This document shows, piece after piece, positions 1 through 19,800 of a stretch of DNA of 64,000 nt. The DNA comes from Syngnathus acus (taxonomy: Eukaryota; Chordata; Actinopteri; Syngnathiformes; Syngnathidae). Each line of letters starts with the position of its first letter. Within the stretch, counting starts at the first letter, position 1. A program made the position numbers and the translations under genes. Location of the stretch: assembly GCF_901709675.1 (NCBI RefSeq), contig NC_051107.1, positions 687,501 to 751,500 on the forward strand. Direction: 5' to 3'. The notes beneath the pieces are model-generated. The model was not told the DNA's origin. It did not search any database and saw only the letters and a program-made list of their open reading frames with translations.

Positions 1-766
1 GTGTAACGATTCATCGATATACATCGATTAATCGATATAATGCTCTACGATTTGTTGGCATCGATGCTAAACGTAAACATCGATCTATATCGCCCGTTTT
101 TGACCTCGGACATTAGACGCGACTTTATTTTGAAATCCAGTTCATTGTTGCTTGCTTCCTCTTTCCGGGAGCAGTGCGCGGCGTGTTGTGTTGTGAGCAG
201 AGCAGGCACGTGAAAGGGGAGGCGACAACTACGCGGCTCCTGGGCTGGTGCTATGGCTAGTGTCCAAGAAGACGAGGAAATTCGCTCCCCTTTGGGCTTC
301 AAGTCATTCGTTTGGAAGCACTTTTTTTTTGCATTTGGATTAGAACATATAAGGTGTAATGTTTACTACATTCATTATAAAGAACTTATTTTTGTTTTGT
401 AATTAAATAGTTCAGTCATGCACTTTAAAGTTAATGGTATTACAAAAAAAGAAAGAATATTCATTTTTCTTTACTTACTTATATGAGAAAAAATATAGGA
501 ATTTGACAAAGTTCAGTGTTAAAATAAGCACTTTGTATACTACAATACTCTTGTAATTTCCTAAATAAAGAGTTTGCAGTACCTTGTTGATTTTGCGTAT
601 GAATTGTTATAAATCAGGATATTGTTCTATATCGATCGTAGAGCACTATATCGTGATGTATCGTGAATGAATCACAGCAGGCTTTAAGATATCGGCAAAT
701 ATCGTATCGTGGTTCTTTGTATCGATATGATATCGTATCGTGACAAAACCCGCGATTTACACCCCT
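1..766. mobile_element. hAT-like non-autonomous DNA transposon, left end at window edge
   Basis: The first bases GTGTAACGATTCATCG and the end GATTTACACCCCT (about 754-766) are the two ends typical of a hAT MITE (GGGGTGTAA...TTACACCCC). Both flanks are rich in inverted ATCGAT motifs, and the middle is AT-rich. The left terminus is cut by the window edge. No transposase is visible. Confidence 0.6.
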
Positions 767-769
767 AAT

Positions 770-1308
770 ATTTACTATCAAATTCCCACGGTCGTATCGT
801 CCCACCGCGCTAACAAACATTTGAGAGGTGATGTCAGGCCTAGAGAACACAATCTTACTCGCATCTCGTTTAAAAATCCTTCGATAGATACGCACCCTGA
901 TGGACCGATTACACTTAAACTAGGTTTTATGAATATTAGATCGCTTCATACGAAAGCAGTTCTCGTTAATGACCTCATCATACTGCCATTTGACAAGTAT
1001 TTAAGATGTGACTTCAAGGTTCTTCTATTAACATATAAATCCCTGCATGGCTTAGCGCCTTCATATCTCGTCGACCTAGTTGTTCCTTATGTTCCGTCTC
1101 GTAACCTTCGTTCGCAAAACGCTACTCTTTTAGCGACACCGAGGGCCAAGAAAATGTCTGCAGGGTCTAGACTCTAGAGCATTTTCTATTCGGGCTCCAG
1201 AGCTTTGGAATGCCCTACCAATGGATATTAGAACTGCTACCTCAGTAGAAACATTTAAGACACGTTTAAAGACACATTTCTATGATATGGCCTTTAACTA
1301 ACCTGTAG
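770..1308 (+). mobile_element. L2-like LINE fragment with internal deletion
   Basis: About 900-990 encodes the start of the endonuclease domain (LGFMNIRSLHTKAVLVNDLI). At about 1000 it jumps to the C-terminal region ([20 protein letters not shown]) and then the 3' end that also occurs at 15010-15173. The middle of the element, including the reverse transcriptase, is deleted. The same C-terminus is present in the long ORF at 43.5-45.2 kb. Confidence 0.7.
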
Positions 1309-1415
1309 TGGCCGATTCGGCCGGAGTTTGTTTTCTCGAATCTCGAATGTTTCGTTCGAATTCCGATTTGTTCGAGAACCGGGACGTTCGAAAACTGAGG
1401 TTTGACTGTATTCTG
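1309..1415. mobile_element. Pogo/Tigger-like MITE end fragment
   Basis: Sequence with GATTTGTTCGAGAACCGGGACGTTCG and ending AGGTTTGACTGTATT matches the terminal region of the elements at 7185-8247, 15174-15905 and 18549-18860. It directly abuts the L2 fragment. Confidence 0.55.
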
Positions 1416-2853
1416 ATTATAGCTAGTACCTGTAAATAAACTTACAGTAACAAAGGACCAACACAATGCAGTACAATAACATCAGTTAGCTAGTACTAAA
1501 TACACAAATCAAATCACACAAACGTAAAATATAATGGAGGAAAATACCCAGATGAGAATGCCAACAAATGTTATCTATTTTTGCACACCTAGTACATTGC
1601 AGCTCTGCATATTGACAATAATAATATTGACAATAAAACTGTCAAACACCAACATTTGTCTGTTAGGAATTTGCTGTGATAGAGATTGGGCAGAATTTTG
1701 AAACCTTTGCGCAAGCCTGCGAGTATGTTCTAGCCTACTTACAAGTAGTTTTGCTATTAGCTATCATAGCACATGCGTTCAAGCTTAGCATAAGTCCCAA
1801 GTCTACAAAGACTTTTTTTTGTAATAGAAAGTCTAAAAAGTTGCCTTTATAGTTGTAATAAAAGGAAACTGTATTCTTTAATGTCACTGTAAAAACACAC
1901 TTCCAATCTGTCAGTCAAAAAAACAACAACAATCCTCTCAGGTTAATTCAAATCAATTGAGTTCTTTATCCGCTTTGCTTTGGTAAAACCCCCTTAATGA
2001 AAACACTTTTACATAACCACTACAGGTGCAAAAGTGTGAATTTTTGTGTGCAAGCTGACACTGTTAGGAGGCAAATGGCAGCTGCAGGCAAGCTGACTTT
2101 CTGTCTTTCGTTTGCGGTTGCTCATTATCCTGACAAGCTAATCCCAGTGGGAAAATGATGTTTTTTCTGTAGCAAAGCAAATATTCTATAAAAACAGGTG
2201 AAATGATTTCCTCATTAAAAAAGATAATTAGGTAAAGTTCTTTCAGTACTGTCTCCCCAAAGAGTTCATTTTGTTCCACAACATTGAATCATTGGAACTT
2301 TTTACTAGCATAGCCTGTCATATCACCACTTATACTTCCCATAATGCATTGCATGGCGCAATACTTTGATCTGGAAAGTTTTAAGGATGTTAAATATGTG
2401 TTACCAGGAGTTGAATGTATGTCAAATTTAAACATTAACATTTATATAACTTTTTTTTCCCAACAATCTGTGACTCTTAAGTTGTGTGTGAAATAGTGAC
2501 ATCTAGGTCAATTCCATTATTCATCACACATCATACTTAGACATAGGTTAAATACCTATGTGTGAATATGAAACCCTGATTATATCTCATTTTTTAAAAA
2601 AACTTTCTGACTGTAAATTAGTTTACTACATTGTGACGCTGATTTGAATCCAACTAATTGTTCACATACACAATTGTTTTTAGACAGATTAAATACTTAA
2701 CTACCTAGGCAAATAAAAACACTGCTACAGCGGTTGCTGCTAACCAAAACAGCAGCACCAGCACAGCAGAGATTTTCAGAAAGATAGTTACTAAAAATCT
2801 CCAAAAATAGTGACAACATTGACTCATTTCCGGGCCTTGTCTGCAGCTCCAAT
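1416..2853. other. LDH upstream region, no recognised gene
   Basis: AT-rich intergenic DNA without a recognised gene or repeat. It must include the LDH promoter and probably a non-coding first exon, because an acceptor-like TTGTCTGCAG ends just before the start codon. I cannot place the transcription start. Confidence 0.4.
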
Positions 2854-9582
<6,729 letters not shown>

Positions 9583-10035
9583 GGGCCATGAGACCAACGT
9601 GATCCAGAGAGAAGCCCGTCATCATGCACAATCTTATTTTATTAACTTCCTATTGGTTCAAACCTTAGTATTATTTTAAAGCACAATGTGGTTTTAGATG
9701 GTGTCATGGAAGCTTTCCTTTCAAAACACAAGCACAACCTAAACGAGTAAAAAACATTTAATCTGGATAGTCGATCTCAGTGTACTTTAAGCACAACCAA
9801 ACTGGGTCCCGATTTTTCTGCTCTTTCCCCGGTGTCAAAGAATCACAACCCCAATGTCTAGATGAGAACCCAAAACTCAACATGTGCAATTTTCCTTGTA
9901 TTTGTATTATCAAGCAAAAGTTCTAGAGAACATTTGGGTCTTTACAAAAGATTCTGAATGAGTGTCAGAGAACCCTAAGCACATCGTCTTTTGAAGAATG
10001 GACTGTTCGTATCGTATTCTGTAATTAAATCACTA

Positions 10036-10041
10036 AATAAA
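10036..10041 (+). terminator. poly(A) signal candidate for the LDH gene
   Basis: AATAAA about 455 bp after the LDH stop codon, before the convergent kiss2 gene. It is the first canonical hexamer that fits a 3' UTR of normal length. Inferred from sequence only. Confidence 0.45.
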
Positions 10042-10581
10042 TTACTTTAACCCATGGACAATGAGTGCTTTCTATCAGATTTTTTTTACATTATTAACAT
10101 GACATTTATTTCAAATATAACATTTGTATTGAATGCCCGCTAGTGAGTTCAGTCAAGCATAGATTTGGAATGGTTGAACATAATTTAAAATCAAAGTTGT
10201 ACTACGGCCCATTGATATGGTATCAGTGTAATAATCCTTTATATTAGTGAGACGTGATGTTTTTGTCAGTTTATTTCAATACCTGAAGTTTTTTTAACCA
10301 AAGTTGTCATTTGGGTTAGTTTCATTGCTGGAAAAAAATTACTAGGAATTAATGAAAAGAAGGTGAAAAGAATTTATTGAAGTGACCCTTAATTAATAAT
10401 TAGACTACAGTACAGTGTTTTAAAAATCAAAACAAAACAGCAACATTAACAAATAGATGACCCTGAATGGCATTTCACTGCCACCTTGTGTCAACTTTAG
10501 TCACTACACAAAGTATCGTAAAACTTTTTTATAATTTTACATTGCTCTTGATTGTTCAATAACTACTAATATGTATATTTT

Positions 10582-10587
10582 TTTATT
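10582..10587 (-). terminator. poly(A) signal candidate for kiss2
   Basis: TTTATT on the plus strand (AATAAA on the minus strand), 58 bp past the kiss2 stop codon. Short 3' UTRs are normal for neuropeptide precursors. Sequence inference only. Confidence 0.45.
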
Positions 10588-10644
10588 TTTTCACATGATA
10601 AATTATTTAAAGTTTTACATGGGAAACGCGTGACAAAATCAGCT

Positions 10645-12824
10645 TCAGGTCAGCACTTCCAGTTGTCGGGGAAAGAGCGTAGGAGGTGAAAATCTGCTTG
10701 TTCTGGCTCTTTTAACAGCTTTCCTGAAGATGGAAGCATGGTTGTAGCGCTTGCCGAAGCGAAGGCCGAACGGGTTGACGTTGAATTTATTCCTGCGGTC
10801 GTTGCACAGGAGCTGCTGCTGGGTGTCGTTTTCTCGCAGGGAGAAACACAGGTTGGGATCCTCCAAAAAGTCCCCCACCGTGCTTCTTCTGGAACGGACG
10901 GAACCTGATGGATTTGCCGGAGAATCAAGCTCAGCCTCGTTAAAAAAAACTAGTTTAGTTACAGGATACAACGGTCGTAGCCCAAAATTTTAAACAAATC
11001 GAATAAAAAATAAAAAATAAATTATGTCAATTATTACTGTTGTTGTCATTTTTATCACTATCATTGCCACCTCTGTTGTTATTTATGAATGAATATGTGA
11101 TACCTAAATGTAATAAATAATAAATTAATTACTACTGTTATTACTGTTGTTATTATTTTTATCACTATCATTGCCATCTTTGTTTTTTTTTATGAATGAA
11201 TATGTGATACGTGATATGTGATTTTTTTATGTTATTATACAACCATATATAATTATCTACATTACATATGTGTATGTATAGTAATAACAGTGTGTAATAA
11301 ATTTTTTTTGCATTCTATCAAAGTCACGTGATTTAGTCACACTGGATACAAATTGAGATAAATGTTACGCTATTACATTTTTTGTGAATGTTATCGTATA
11401 TTATCATTCAATCATTGTTATTAGTTCAAGTTTTATTTACTTATCTTACCATTTATAATAGCTATTTGATGTCTGTACTTGTAGACTGTGATGTACCGTA
11501 TTGGCCCGAGTATAAGACGAGTTTTCCTGCATTGAAATCAGACTGAAAAAGTGGGGGTCGTCTTATATTCGGGGTGGAGACATTATATCCATTTTCACTT
11601 GTGCGCAGCGGTAAGTTAAAGGTTGCTGGTATCGACTGAGTATGTTGCTGTGATCGTGTTGTCCGATCGCGGTTTGCTTCGTGTGCGCGCCGTTTGATTG
11701 ACAGCTCCGGCGCGCTCATAATCGACTGAGTATGTTGCTGTGATCGTGTGCGTCTTTGACACAAAGTGAGTATATGTACGTATACATTTCATTGTTACTA
11801 CTGTCCACTGTTGTGCCGTTTGTCCGATCGCGGTTTGCTTCATGTTTGCGCCGTTTGATTGACAGCTCCGGCGCACTCCTTTGAGTTTGCCACGCATAGT
11901 ACGAGTGGCCGTTACGCAGCAGCACGGCGACGAACGGTCGCCAGCAAATGTATTTTGGTGTCTCGATCGATGACTTATGTTTGGCGTGTTGGCGGGTGTA
12001 TTTCATTTATGGTTATTTATTTATTTATTTTTGCCAAAATTTCAGTAAAGCAATCAAAACTGAACCACGTCTTCCCTCCTGTGTTCTGACCGACACCCGG
12101 GGGCGAAAAGAGCATAACCATCCGAGCCAACCCCCTATAGAGTCCTCAGGCTCCCCAACAATAGCGGTAGCAGTTTGCATTATTGTATTGCAATGTTTTT
12201 CCTTGTTCAGATTTGTTTCAAGACTACAGTTACAGTTAGACTTCACTTTAATGGTTAATGCAGTTATTGAAATGTTGTTTTATCACTGTAGATTGGTTTA
12301 TTTACATTTCAAAAACCAGAAGCCATTCATTTACAAATGTGATTGCACTTTAGTTTACATATTTAAATGTTCAGATATTAAGATGTGATAGACAGTTTTC
12401 GCATGATTTGAATGAGGCAAAATAACATGCTTTTTCTCTCGAATATATTGTTGTAATCATTTGTTTCAGATGTAATTATTTTCTGTATAAAAATTAAATT
12501 TGGCTTTCAAAAAGTCTTTTTTCAAACTTGAGTCTTGAAAAAGAGGGGGTTGTCTTATAATCGGGGCCGTCTTATATTCGGGCCAATACGGTAATTTACT
12601 CCAGAATTATTACACGGTTATTTTTATTGCCATACATTACATTTGTCTGTATTTCTTAGCCAACAGATGCAATTAAATCAAAATTCTGATATCATAGTAT
12701 CCAGTATCTTACCCGTTTCCTGTGATTCGTTCTCAGGTCGAAATCCTGCCAGAGATGCTCCAAGACACCCTTCATCTTGACCAACAATCAGCCCACACAT
12801 CATAACTACAACTGCAAACTTCAT
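10645..12824 (-). CDS. kiss2: Kisspeptin-2 precursor (2 coding exons, 138 aa)
   Basis: Secreted neuropeptide precursor; kisspeptins act through Gpr54-type receptors in the fish brain and are linked to reproductive control. Coding exons (minus strand) are 12824-12713 and 10949-10645, with an intron of about 1.76 kb (donor GTAAG, acceptor CTAG). Exon 1 encodes a hydrophobic signal sequence beginning MKFAVVVMMCGLIVG. Exon 2 carries the family-typical LCNDRR, then NKFNVNPFGLRF, then Gly-Lys-Arg for amidation and cleavage, and the usual basic tail (KRARTSRF). The core peptide is FNVNPFGLRF, where fish kiss2 peptides I know have Phe or Tyr at the third position. Position between LDH and gys2 is the recognised kiss2 synteny. 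The intron contains a 1.1-kb DNA transposon. The acceptor choice is decided by phase: the other nearby AG sites give a stop. Confidence 0.92.
11496..12591. mobile_element. TIR DNA transposon (about 1.1 kb) inside kiss2 intron
   Basis: Ends ACCGTATTGGCCCGAGTATA and the inverse TATTCGGGCCAATACGGT, flanked by TA. Inside are subterminal copies of GTCGTCTTATATTCGG and a duplicated segment of about 90 bp (around 11640-11720 and 11800-11885) with CGTTTGATTGACAGCTCCGG. No intact transposase. Superfamily not certain. Confidence 0.65.
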
Positions 12825-13830
12825 CTCGGGAGGAAAAAAAAAACCTTATTCTTCCTCTCTTGTGTGCTGAAAGCTTCAAAATATTTTGATATTTTACCGG
12901 CCGTCATCCGTTTCCAGTTGTTTTATATCCCACTCGAATAGGTGACCTCGCGCCCTGGTAACTCACAGCCAATCCCGTTTGTCGACGTTTTCAGACGTCG
13001 TACGTAAATTGCGGGGCAGAAATGCATCATTCATTTCTTTTTCTCAGAAATGTTCACATCGCCGTTTGGGTTCACCCATTTGGATGAGTGACCGAACCAG
13101 TAATTCAAAGCTCCTGTAATGTCATTGCCGGGTTTCAACATTGACTTATGCCAAGACTACTGATTTGAAATCATTAGAGTAAAATGCTAAGACATTTCAC
13201 ATTCCAGTCATTTATTGGAAATCAAACCAAGCAAGAATCATTATTTTTTATTATGCTATATTTGTTTACTGTTGTATACCAGAATCAGTTTCACTTGAGT
13301 TTCTTTTACGTACTGTGTCGCTGATCTGCACAGCTGACAAATCTCGATGCAGCTCTGCTTATCTTTTGTTTTTTGACCTGACAGCACTTGTATCGCCGTC
13401 CCTCAAAAGTTAAGTTCCGATTTTAAATCACTGTTTTGGCTCTCCAACAAATACAAGTAAAACAATTATTTTTTCCAAATACTCCATTCACTGCCATTGA
13501 CGGTTATAGACGTCAAAATTCAATTTTACTTTTAAATTCATTCAACTAGCAGTGAATGAGTTAACTGAATGTTCCAACTTCATTTCACAATCTGCTTTAT
13601 ACATGACATCACTATACCAAATTTTGCTGTCACCTGGTGTTTGCGTGTGAGTGTTGTGTGTGTGTGTGTATACGTGTGGGCTAAAGGTTGGCAGCAGTAG
13701 GCGGGGCGGCAGTTCTTTACCCTCTATCTCGTCCTGCTGTCCCCTCAAGGTCTAATACTGAGTCCCCAAATTTGAAAAATCTCCACAAAGTTTTCTGCAA
13801 TTTGATCAGAGAAATTTTTGTTAATTGAAG
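12825..13830. promoter_or_regulatory. Shared intergenic region between divergent kiss2 and gys2
   Basis: About 1 kb separates the two divergent start codons, so it must hold the promoters and 5' UTRs of both genes. A TATA-like motif lies on the kiss2 side. Near gys2 there is a GC-rich stretch with GGGGCGG (about 13703-13709) and a TG dinucleotide run (about 13655-13668). No transposon was recognised here, in contrast with the neighbouring introns. Confidence 0.5.
12921..12928 (-). promoter_or_regulatory. TATA box candidate of kiss2
   Basis: On the minus strand the motif GATATAAAA ends about 97 bp upstream of the kiss2 ATG, a spacing that leaves a 5' UTR of roughly 65-70 nt. No other TATA-like motif is as close. 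Functional use is inferred. Confidence 0.5.
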
Positions 13831-16800
13831 ATGCCACTGTCACGGTCTTTGTCGATGACATCTTTAAGTGGCGTACTGCCAGCTTGGGAGGAGGATGAGT
13901 TGCCTGTTGAGGATCTGCTGCTTTTTGAGGTTGCCTGGGAAGTTACCAATAAAGGTGAGATATCAAGTTTCAGGTTTTTTTCCGAATAGTGTTACCATTT
14001 TTTGGTCCACATTTGCTTAAAATTTAGTACACCGTGTTTTCCACTTAAAAAGAAATGTTAAATTCAATTCATTTGAAGAATCCACATTTTGCGACTGAGA
14101 GTAAATATTGAACGACAGAGAAAGTCGAGCCAGTCCAATGCCTTTGAAAAGTTACACATTAAGCTACCAGCTGTTCCTTTAGGTGGATTTCACTATTTCA
14201 ATGTGATAGGTTTTACTAATAACATGTAAGAATGAACATATGATGCTCTAGTTTTCATAGGAAAGTTAAATTGAATGGAAAATTATGTCATAATTGTGTT
14301 GTAATGATGAGAATTTATTCTGTGAGTTTTAAAAAGGGTTTTAAAAAAAAGTATTATTATTCTTAATTATTAATATTCAGTCCAAGTCTATGTTATGCAC
14401 TAGTTAGTGTTTCTTTTAACTGGTCACGTTGTCCAGTTCAGAGGCCATTCAGGTGTTTATGCTGTCCTCTGAGATTAACGTCATTACAACGTCATTGTGA
14501 GCTCAGCAAGCAGGAATGGTCTTTCACAACAGTGATGTTTTTTTCCCAAGTCAGATCGTGGAGGCAGAAAAAATAAATAAAACAAACACTTCCACATGTT
14601 TTTAACCTGTATATTGGACCACCTGAGAGATAGAGCATGGCAGTTCAACAATAGTGATCCATAAAATATGTTTTGGTTTGCGTTGGTACAGTCGGAGGAA
14701 TCTACACTGTGATCCAGACCAAGGCCAAGATCACGGTGGACGAATGGGGGGAGAACTACTTCATGTTGGGGCCGTATTTTGAACACAACTTTAAAACACA
14801 GGTGGAAGCTTGTGAGCCACCTTTTCCTCCAATCAAGAAGGCCATGGATGCTCTGATCCAAAATGGCTGCCAGGTGAGCAGAATTTTCTAGACAGACGTC
14901 TTGTAATTTTTACATTTGGGTTTTTATCCCAGTATGAATAAAATGATGATTTTGGAGTTAAGAGGATTCCGCCAGCAATATGGAACTAGAGAGGGAGCGA
15001 AAACAAAGTCCAGCCGAATCGGCCACTACAGGTTAATTAAAGGCCATATCATAGAAATGTGTCTTTAAACGTGTCTTAAATGTTTCTAGTGAGGTGGCAG
15101 TTCTAATATCCATTGGTAGGGAATTCCAAAGCTCTGGAGCCCGAATAGAAAATGCTCTAGACCATGCAGACATTCCGAATCTATTTTTCCCAATACAAAT
15201 AATGGAAAGATTTTTAATCCGTTCCAAGACGAAAAAAAACCCGCCTTTTTAAAGCATTTTTTCATTTGCGCATTTTTGTCCGATCGCGCAACTGCAGCGC
15301 ACCGCCGAACGCGTAACTGCACCGCGCTGGTCGCATTATTTTGACAGAGCCGTCGCTGAAATTTAGAAAATATTTTTAAAGTCCTGATGTACTTTCCAAA
15401 ATTTAAGTGGACCTCAGCGCGCCGGGCGCTCACTGTCGCATTGCTTTAAGAGCGTCTTTGTGTTTTAGGATGGCTTTACTGCTCCCACTTGCTTTCTTTG
15501 GAGGCATGATTAGGGGTTAATACAATCCTCAAAGTAACAAAAATACAATAACGAACGGAGTCAGTCGGCATCCGGGCCGCGCGGTCGGGTTTTCTCGGGT
15601 CCTTTCGGCTCCTTTCCTTAGATCACCAAATGATTCCCGAGCGCGGCACCGCTGCTGCTCACTGCTCCCCTCTCCCCCAGGGGATGGATTAAAATCACAC
15701 GGGGATGGGTTAAATGCAGAGGACAAATTTCACCACACCCAGATGTGTGTGTGACGATCATTGGGACTTTAACTTAACTTAACTCATCTCGCGAGGTTCG
15801 ACCTCCGAATTTTGTTCGACAACCGAAGCAAAAAAAATCTCGAATTTTTCGTTCAATTCCGATTTGTTCGAGAATCGGGACGTTCGAAAACCGAGGTTTG
15901 ACTGTATTTATTTATTTATTTATTTATTTGAATTAATTATAAATAATTAATTAGGGTGGCTCGGTGGCGCACTGTTTAGCACGTCTGACTCACTGATAGG
16001 AGAGTGCGGGTTCGATTCCACCTCTGACCCTCCCAGTGTGGAGTTTGCATGTTGTGTGCCCGCGTGGGTTTTCTCCGGGCAATCCAGTTTCCTCCCACAT
16101 CCCAAAAACATGCCTGATCGGCAGATTGAGCACTCCAAATTGCCCCTAGGTGTGAGTGCGAGTGCGGATGGTTGTACGTCTCTGTGTGCCCTGCGATTGG
16201 CTGACAACTCATTCAGGGTGTCCCCCACCTACTGCCCGATGACTGCTGGGATAGGCTCCAGCACGCCCGCGACCCCCGGGGCGACAAGCAGTACAGAAAA
16301 TTATAATTGGATTATGTCCCAAAAAATCGCCGGGTTTAATAATAATAATACGATACATGTTACATAATAGCAACATATTTGTATAGGTAGTTCTATTTCA
16401 ATGGTCTCTTCTTATATAATGTCGTCAAACAGTTAGTATGTATTATAATATATATGATATTATGAGATTTTTTTCATATTTCTTTCTTCAGCTATACATT
16501 TAACCACTAGATGGCAATTCTACACCATGGATTACCTTTACAGTAGGCGTTCTGCTGTCTGGTGTGGTGATATGTGAGGAGTTATTCAATCTATTTAAAA
16601 GAACAAACAAGACTTTCTCTGTTAGAATTGCCACAAAAAAAAATCACATTTGATTTTCGTTTTCTAATTTCTACAATTTGGACAGATTCAAACCCTTCCA
16701 GCTTTAATTTTCTCAGTTTACCCAAACTGATACCAATATTTCCCACACAACAAAAATTAAACATTTTCCAACTCAACATACCCCAAAAAAATCAAAATTA

Positions 16801-19800
16801 TTATTTTAAAACATTTTTTTCCCATTATTTCTATATCTTTTGACTAATTCAAAATGTTTCAACTTTAAACTATTTAGTTTATCCCAACCGACGCCAATAA
16901 TTCATTCACCAAAAATGCAAAATTTTCCGAATTAAAATACCCACAAAAACAAAATGTATTATTCTTAAACATTTCTACATCGTTTGACTGATTCAAACCA
17001 TTCCAACTTTAAACTGCTAAGTTTATTCTTAAAATGCTAAAAATTCTCACTTACCAAACATTCTACATTTTCACCTTTAAAGTACCCACAAAAAATATTC
17101 AAAATTCATGATTTGTAGATGTTGAAGTTCAAGTGACTTTTTGTTGTTCTTTGTGACAAGGTTTATTTTGGCCGCTGGCTAATTGAGGGCAGTCCCTATG
17201 TGATCCTTTTCGACATTGGTTCTGCCGCTTGGAACCTGGACCGCTGGAAGGGAGACCTGTGGGATACCTGCAACATTGGCCTACCATACCATGACCGGGA
17301 AGCAAACGACTCTCTCATCCTAGGCTCACTGATTGCCTGGTTCTTCAAAGAGGTCACTAGTATTTTCTTCCTTTAATAATTCTTTAACTCAACATAGTTT
17401 ATACTGTATGTATCAATTAACGGAGGCTAATTCTATTTTTGGAAAGTTGAGTTCATTTTCATTTTCTCAACACTCAAGTCTGATTGAACTTACATGAGAA
17501 AATGAAAAAAAATATATATATTGCAAAATAAGCAAAAAGCTGCAACAAAATGCCACGATCCAAAGAAGTTCAAGAACAGAATTTTGGGACACGGTATGTC
17601 TCTTTATATCTGACATAACATAGCATTTCAGAAAAAGAACATCATAAGTCAAACATTGTACTTGTAGTGTCATTTTCGGTTGCTATGTTACTTCTGGGCC
17701 TGGACGAGTTGGTGGAAACCATGAATTAATTCTACTCTAAACCAGAAGAATCCTGGCAGTGATATTATAAACGTATGAAGTGAATTCCGTCCAGTGTAGA
17801 AAAATGATTTTGCACTTTTGTTCCCAGTTAACAGATCAGCTTGGAGACAAACCCAATGTCATCGCGCATTTCCATGAGTGGCAGGCAGGTCCAGGTCTCA
17901 TTCTCTGTCGTTCTCGAAAGATCCCCATGGCGACCGTCTTCACAACTCACGCAACTCTGCTGGGACGATACCTCTGCGCTGGGAATGTTGACTTCTACAA
18001 CAACTTAGATAAGGTATAGTTTAAGTCACGGTTACGAGATCTCCCAAAAAAATGTATAATGAACTTTTCCATTGTCATTCACATTATTGTTGTTATTATT
18101 ATAGTTCAATGTTCCTTGTAGTGTTATTTCATGTAAACTGACCACAGACTGTGGACCTTTACAAGCAGAGTATTGTTAAATATTTTGAAATGTGTGTAAA
18201 TGAGTTGGAGTGGGGTTTTGTAATTGGCCCATTGGAAAGGTCAACATGGAGCTAAAGGCCACTCACCGGCTGAGTGGATAATTGACAACAAACTTATTCT
18301 CTTCGACCTGAACAGTGAATGCACATTTTCTTCATCAGTTTTATGGATGGAATCATTTGGCGTATATCAGGGGTCACCAACCTTTCTTAAACCAAGAGCT
18401 ACTTCCTGGGTAGTGATTAAGGCAAAGGGCTACCAGTTTGACACACACTTCTGAAATAGCCAATTTGCTCAATTTAGCTTTCGCTATGTGTTATTATTGC
18501 CATTTCCAGTTCACATGTAAGTGTGATTTTAACAAGAATAGCAAAAATACAGTCAAACCTCGGTTTCCGACCACAATCCGTTCCAGAAGGCGGTTCAACA
18601 AGCGAATTGGTCGAATTCCGAATTTATTTTTCCCATTACAAATAATAAAAAAAAAATTAGTCCGTTCCAAGACGAAAAAAACCCCGCCTTTTTTTAAAGC
18701 ATTTTTTCATTTGCACATTTTTGTCCGATCGCGCAACTGCAGCGCACCGCCGAACGCGCAACAGTAGCGCGTCGCCCACCGCGCAACTGCACCGCGCTGG
18801 TCGCATTATTGTGACAGAGTTGTCGCTGAAATTTAGAAAATATTTTTAAAGTCCTGATGTACCGTTTTTTCCATGTATAATGCGCCCCCATGTATAATAC
18901 GCGCCCTAAAAATGGCATGTCGATGCTGGAAAAATGCCTGTACCCATGTATAATACGCACCCAAATTTTGACTCCTACTTAAGTCCGTAAACGTAAAATT
19001 ATTTCAGAAAAAAGATCATCTTTGGGAACAACCGGATGTTATTCTGCCGGTCAGTATCACTGCGCATGCGCTAGCAAACTCGATAGCGAAGAAATGTTTC
19101 GGATTTGTGTAGGGTACATTGTGACAGCAAACGAGCAGGTGATCGAGCAAGCGTCTGATACGAGAGCATTGTGTTCGTATGGAGCGTGTTTGAAGTGAAC
19201 AGCAGAGACGAAAGGAACAAGGCAAAGTGTTGTGAAATAAAATATTACCTGTAATACGCATTTAGGTAGAGAACTGAACTCTACAGATTAAAAAACAAAC
19301 AATATTTGACAATAACACACCATCAAGGATTGCATCATCGCATCAAACGATGTGTCGTCAATTATGAATTTTACTGACTAAGTGTGTTGGGCAGGATGGC
19401 TGAATGCGATGCGCGATTGACAACAAACAAAAAGAAAGGTGATTTCAAGTTTTATTTCGAGGGAGATTTTCTTCAAAAAAAAAAAGAAAAAAAAAATTGT
19501 ACCCAGGTATAATGCGCACCCCAGATTTTAGGACAAAAAATTAGTTAAATTTAAATGGAGTGTGGTTATGGCGCAAGTATTAGGTCGAAATAGCATCAAA
19601 AGTCTTTACTCCTCCAGTCAACGCTGCAGTGCGTAAGTATGTTCAGCATCAACTCATTTTAACTTTCACTTTTTTTTAATGTGTGTGTATGTAGTTCAAC
19701 ATCGACAAGGAGGCTGGTGAACGTCAGATCTATCATCGCTACTGCTTGGAGAGAGCTGCTGTCCATTGTTCTCATGTCTTTACAACAGTCTCGCAGATCA

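Noticed and set aside
740-1177. 145-codon frame as a possible gene
   Set aside because: It joins L2 endonuclease start and C-terminal fragments across a deletion; a dead LINE fragment.
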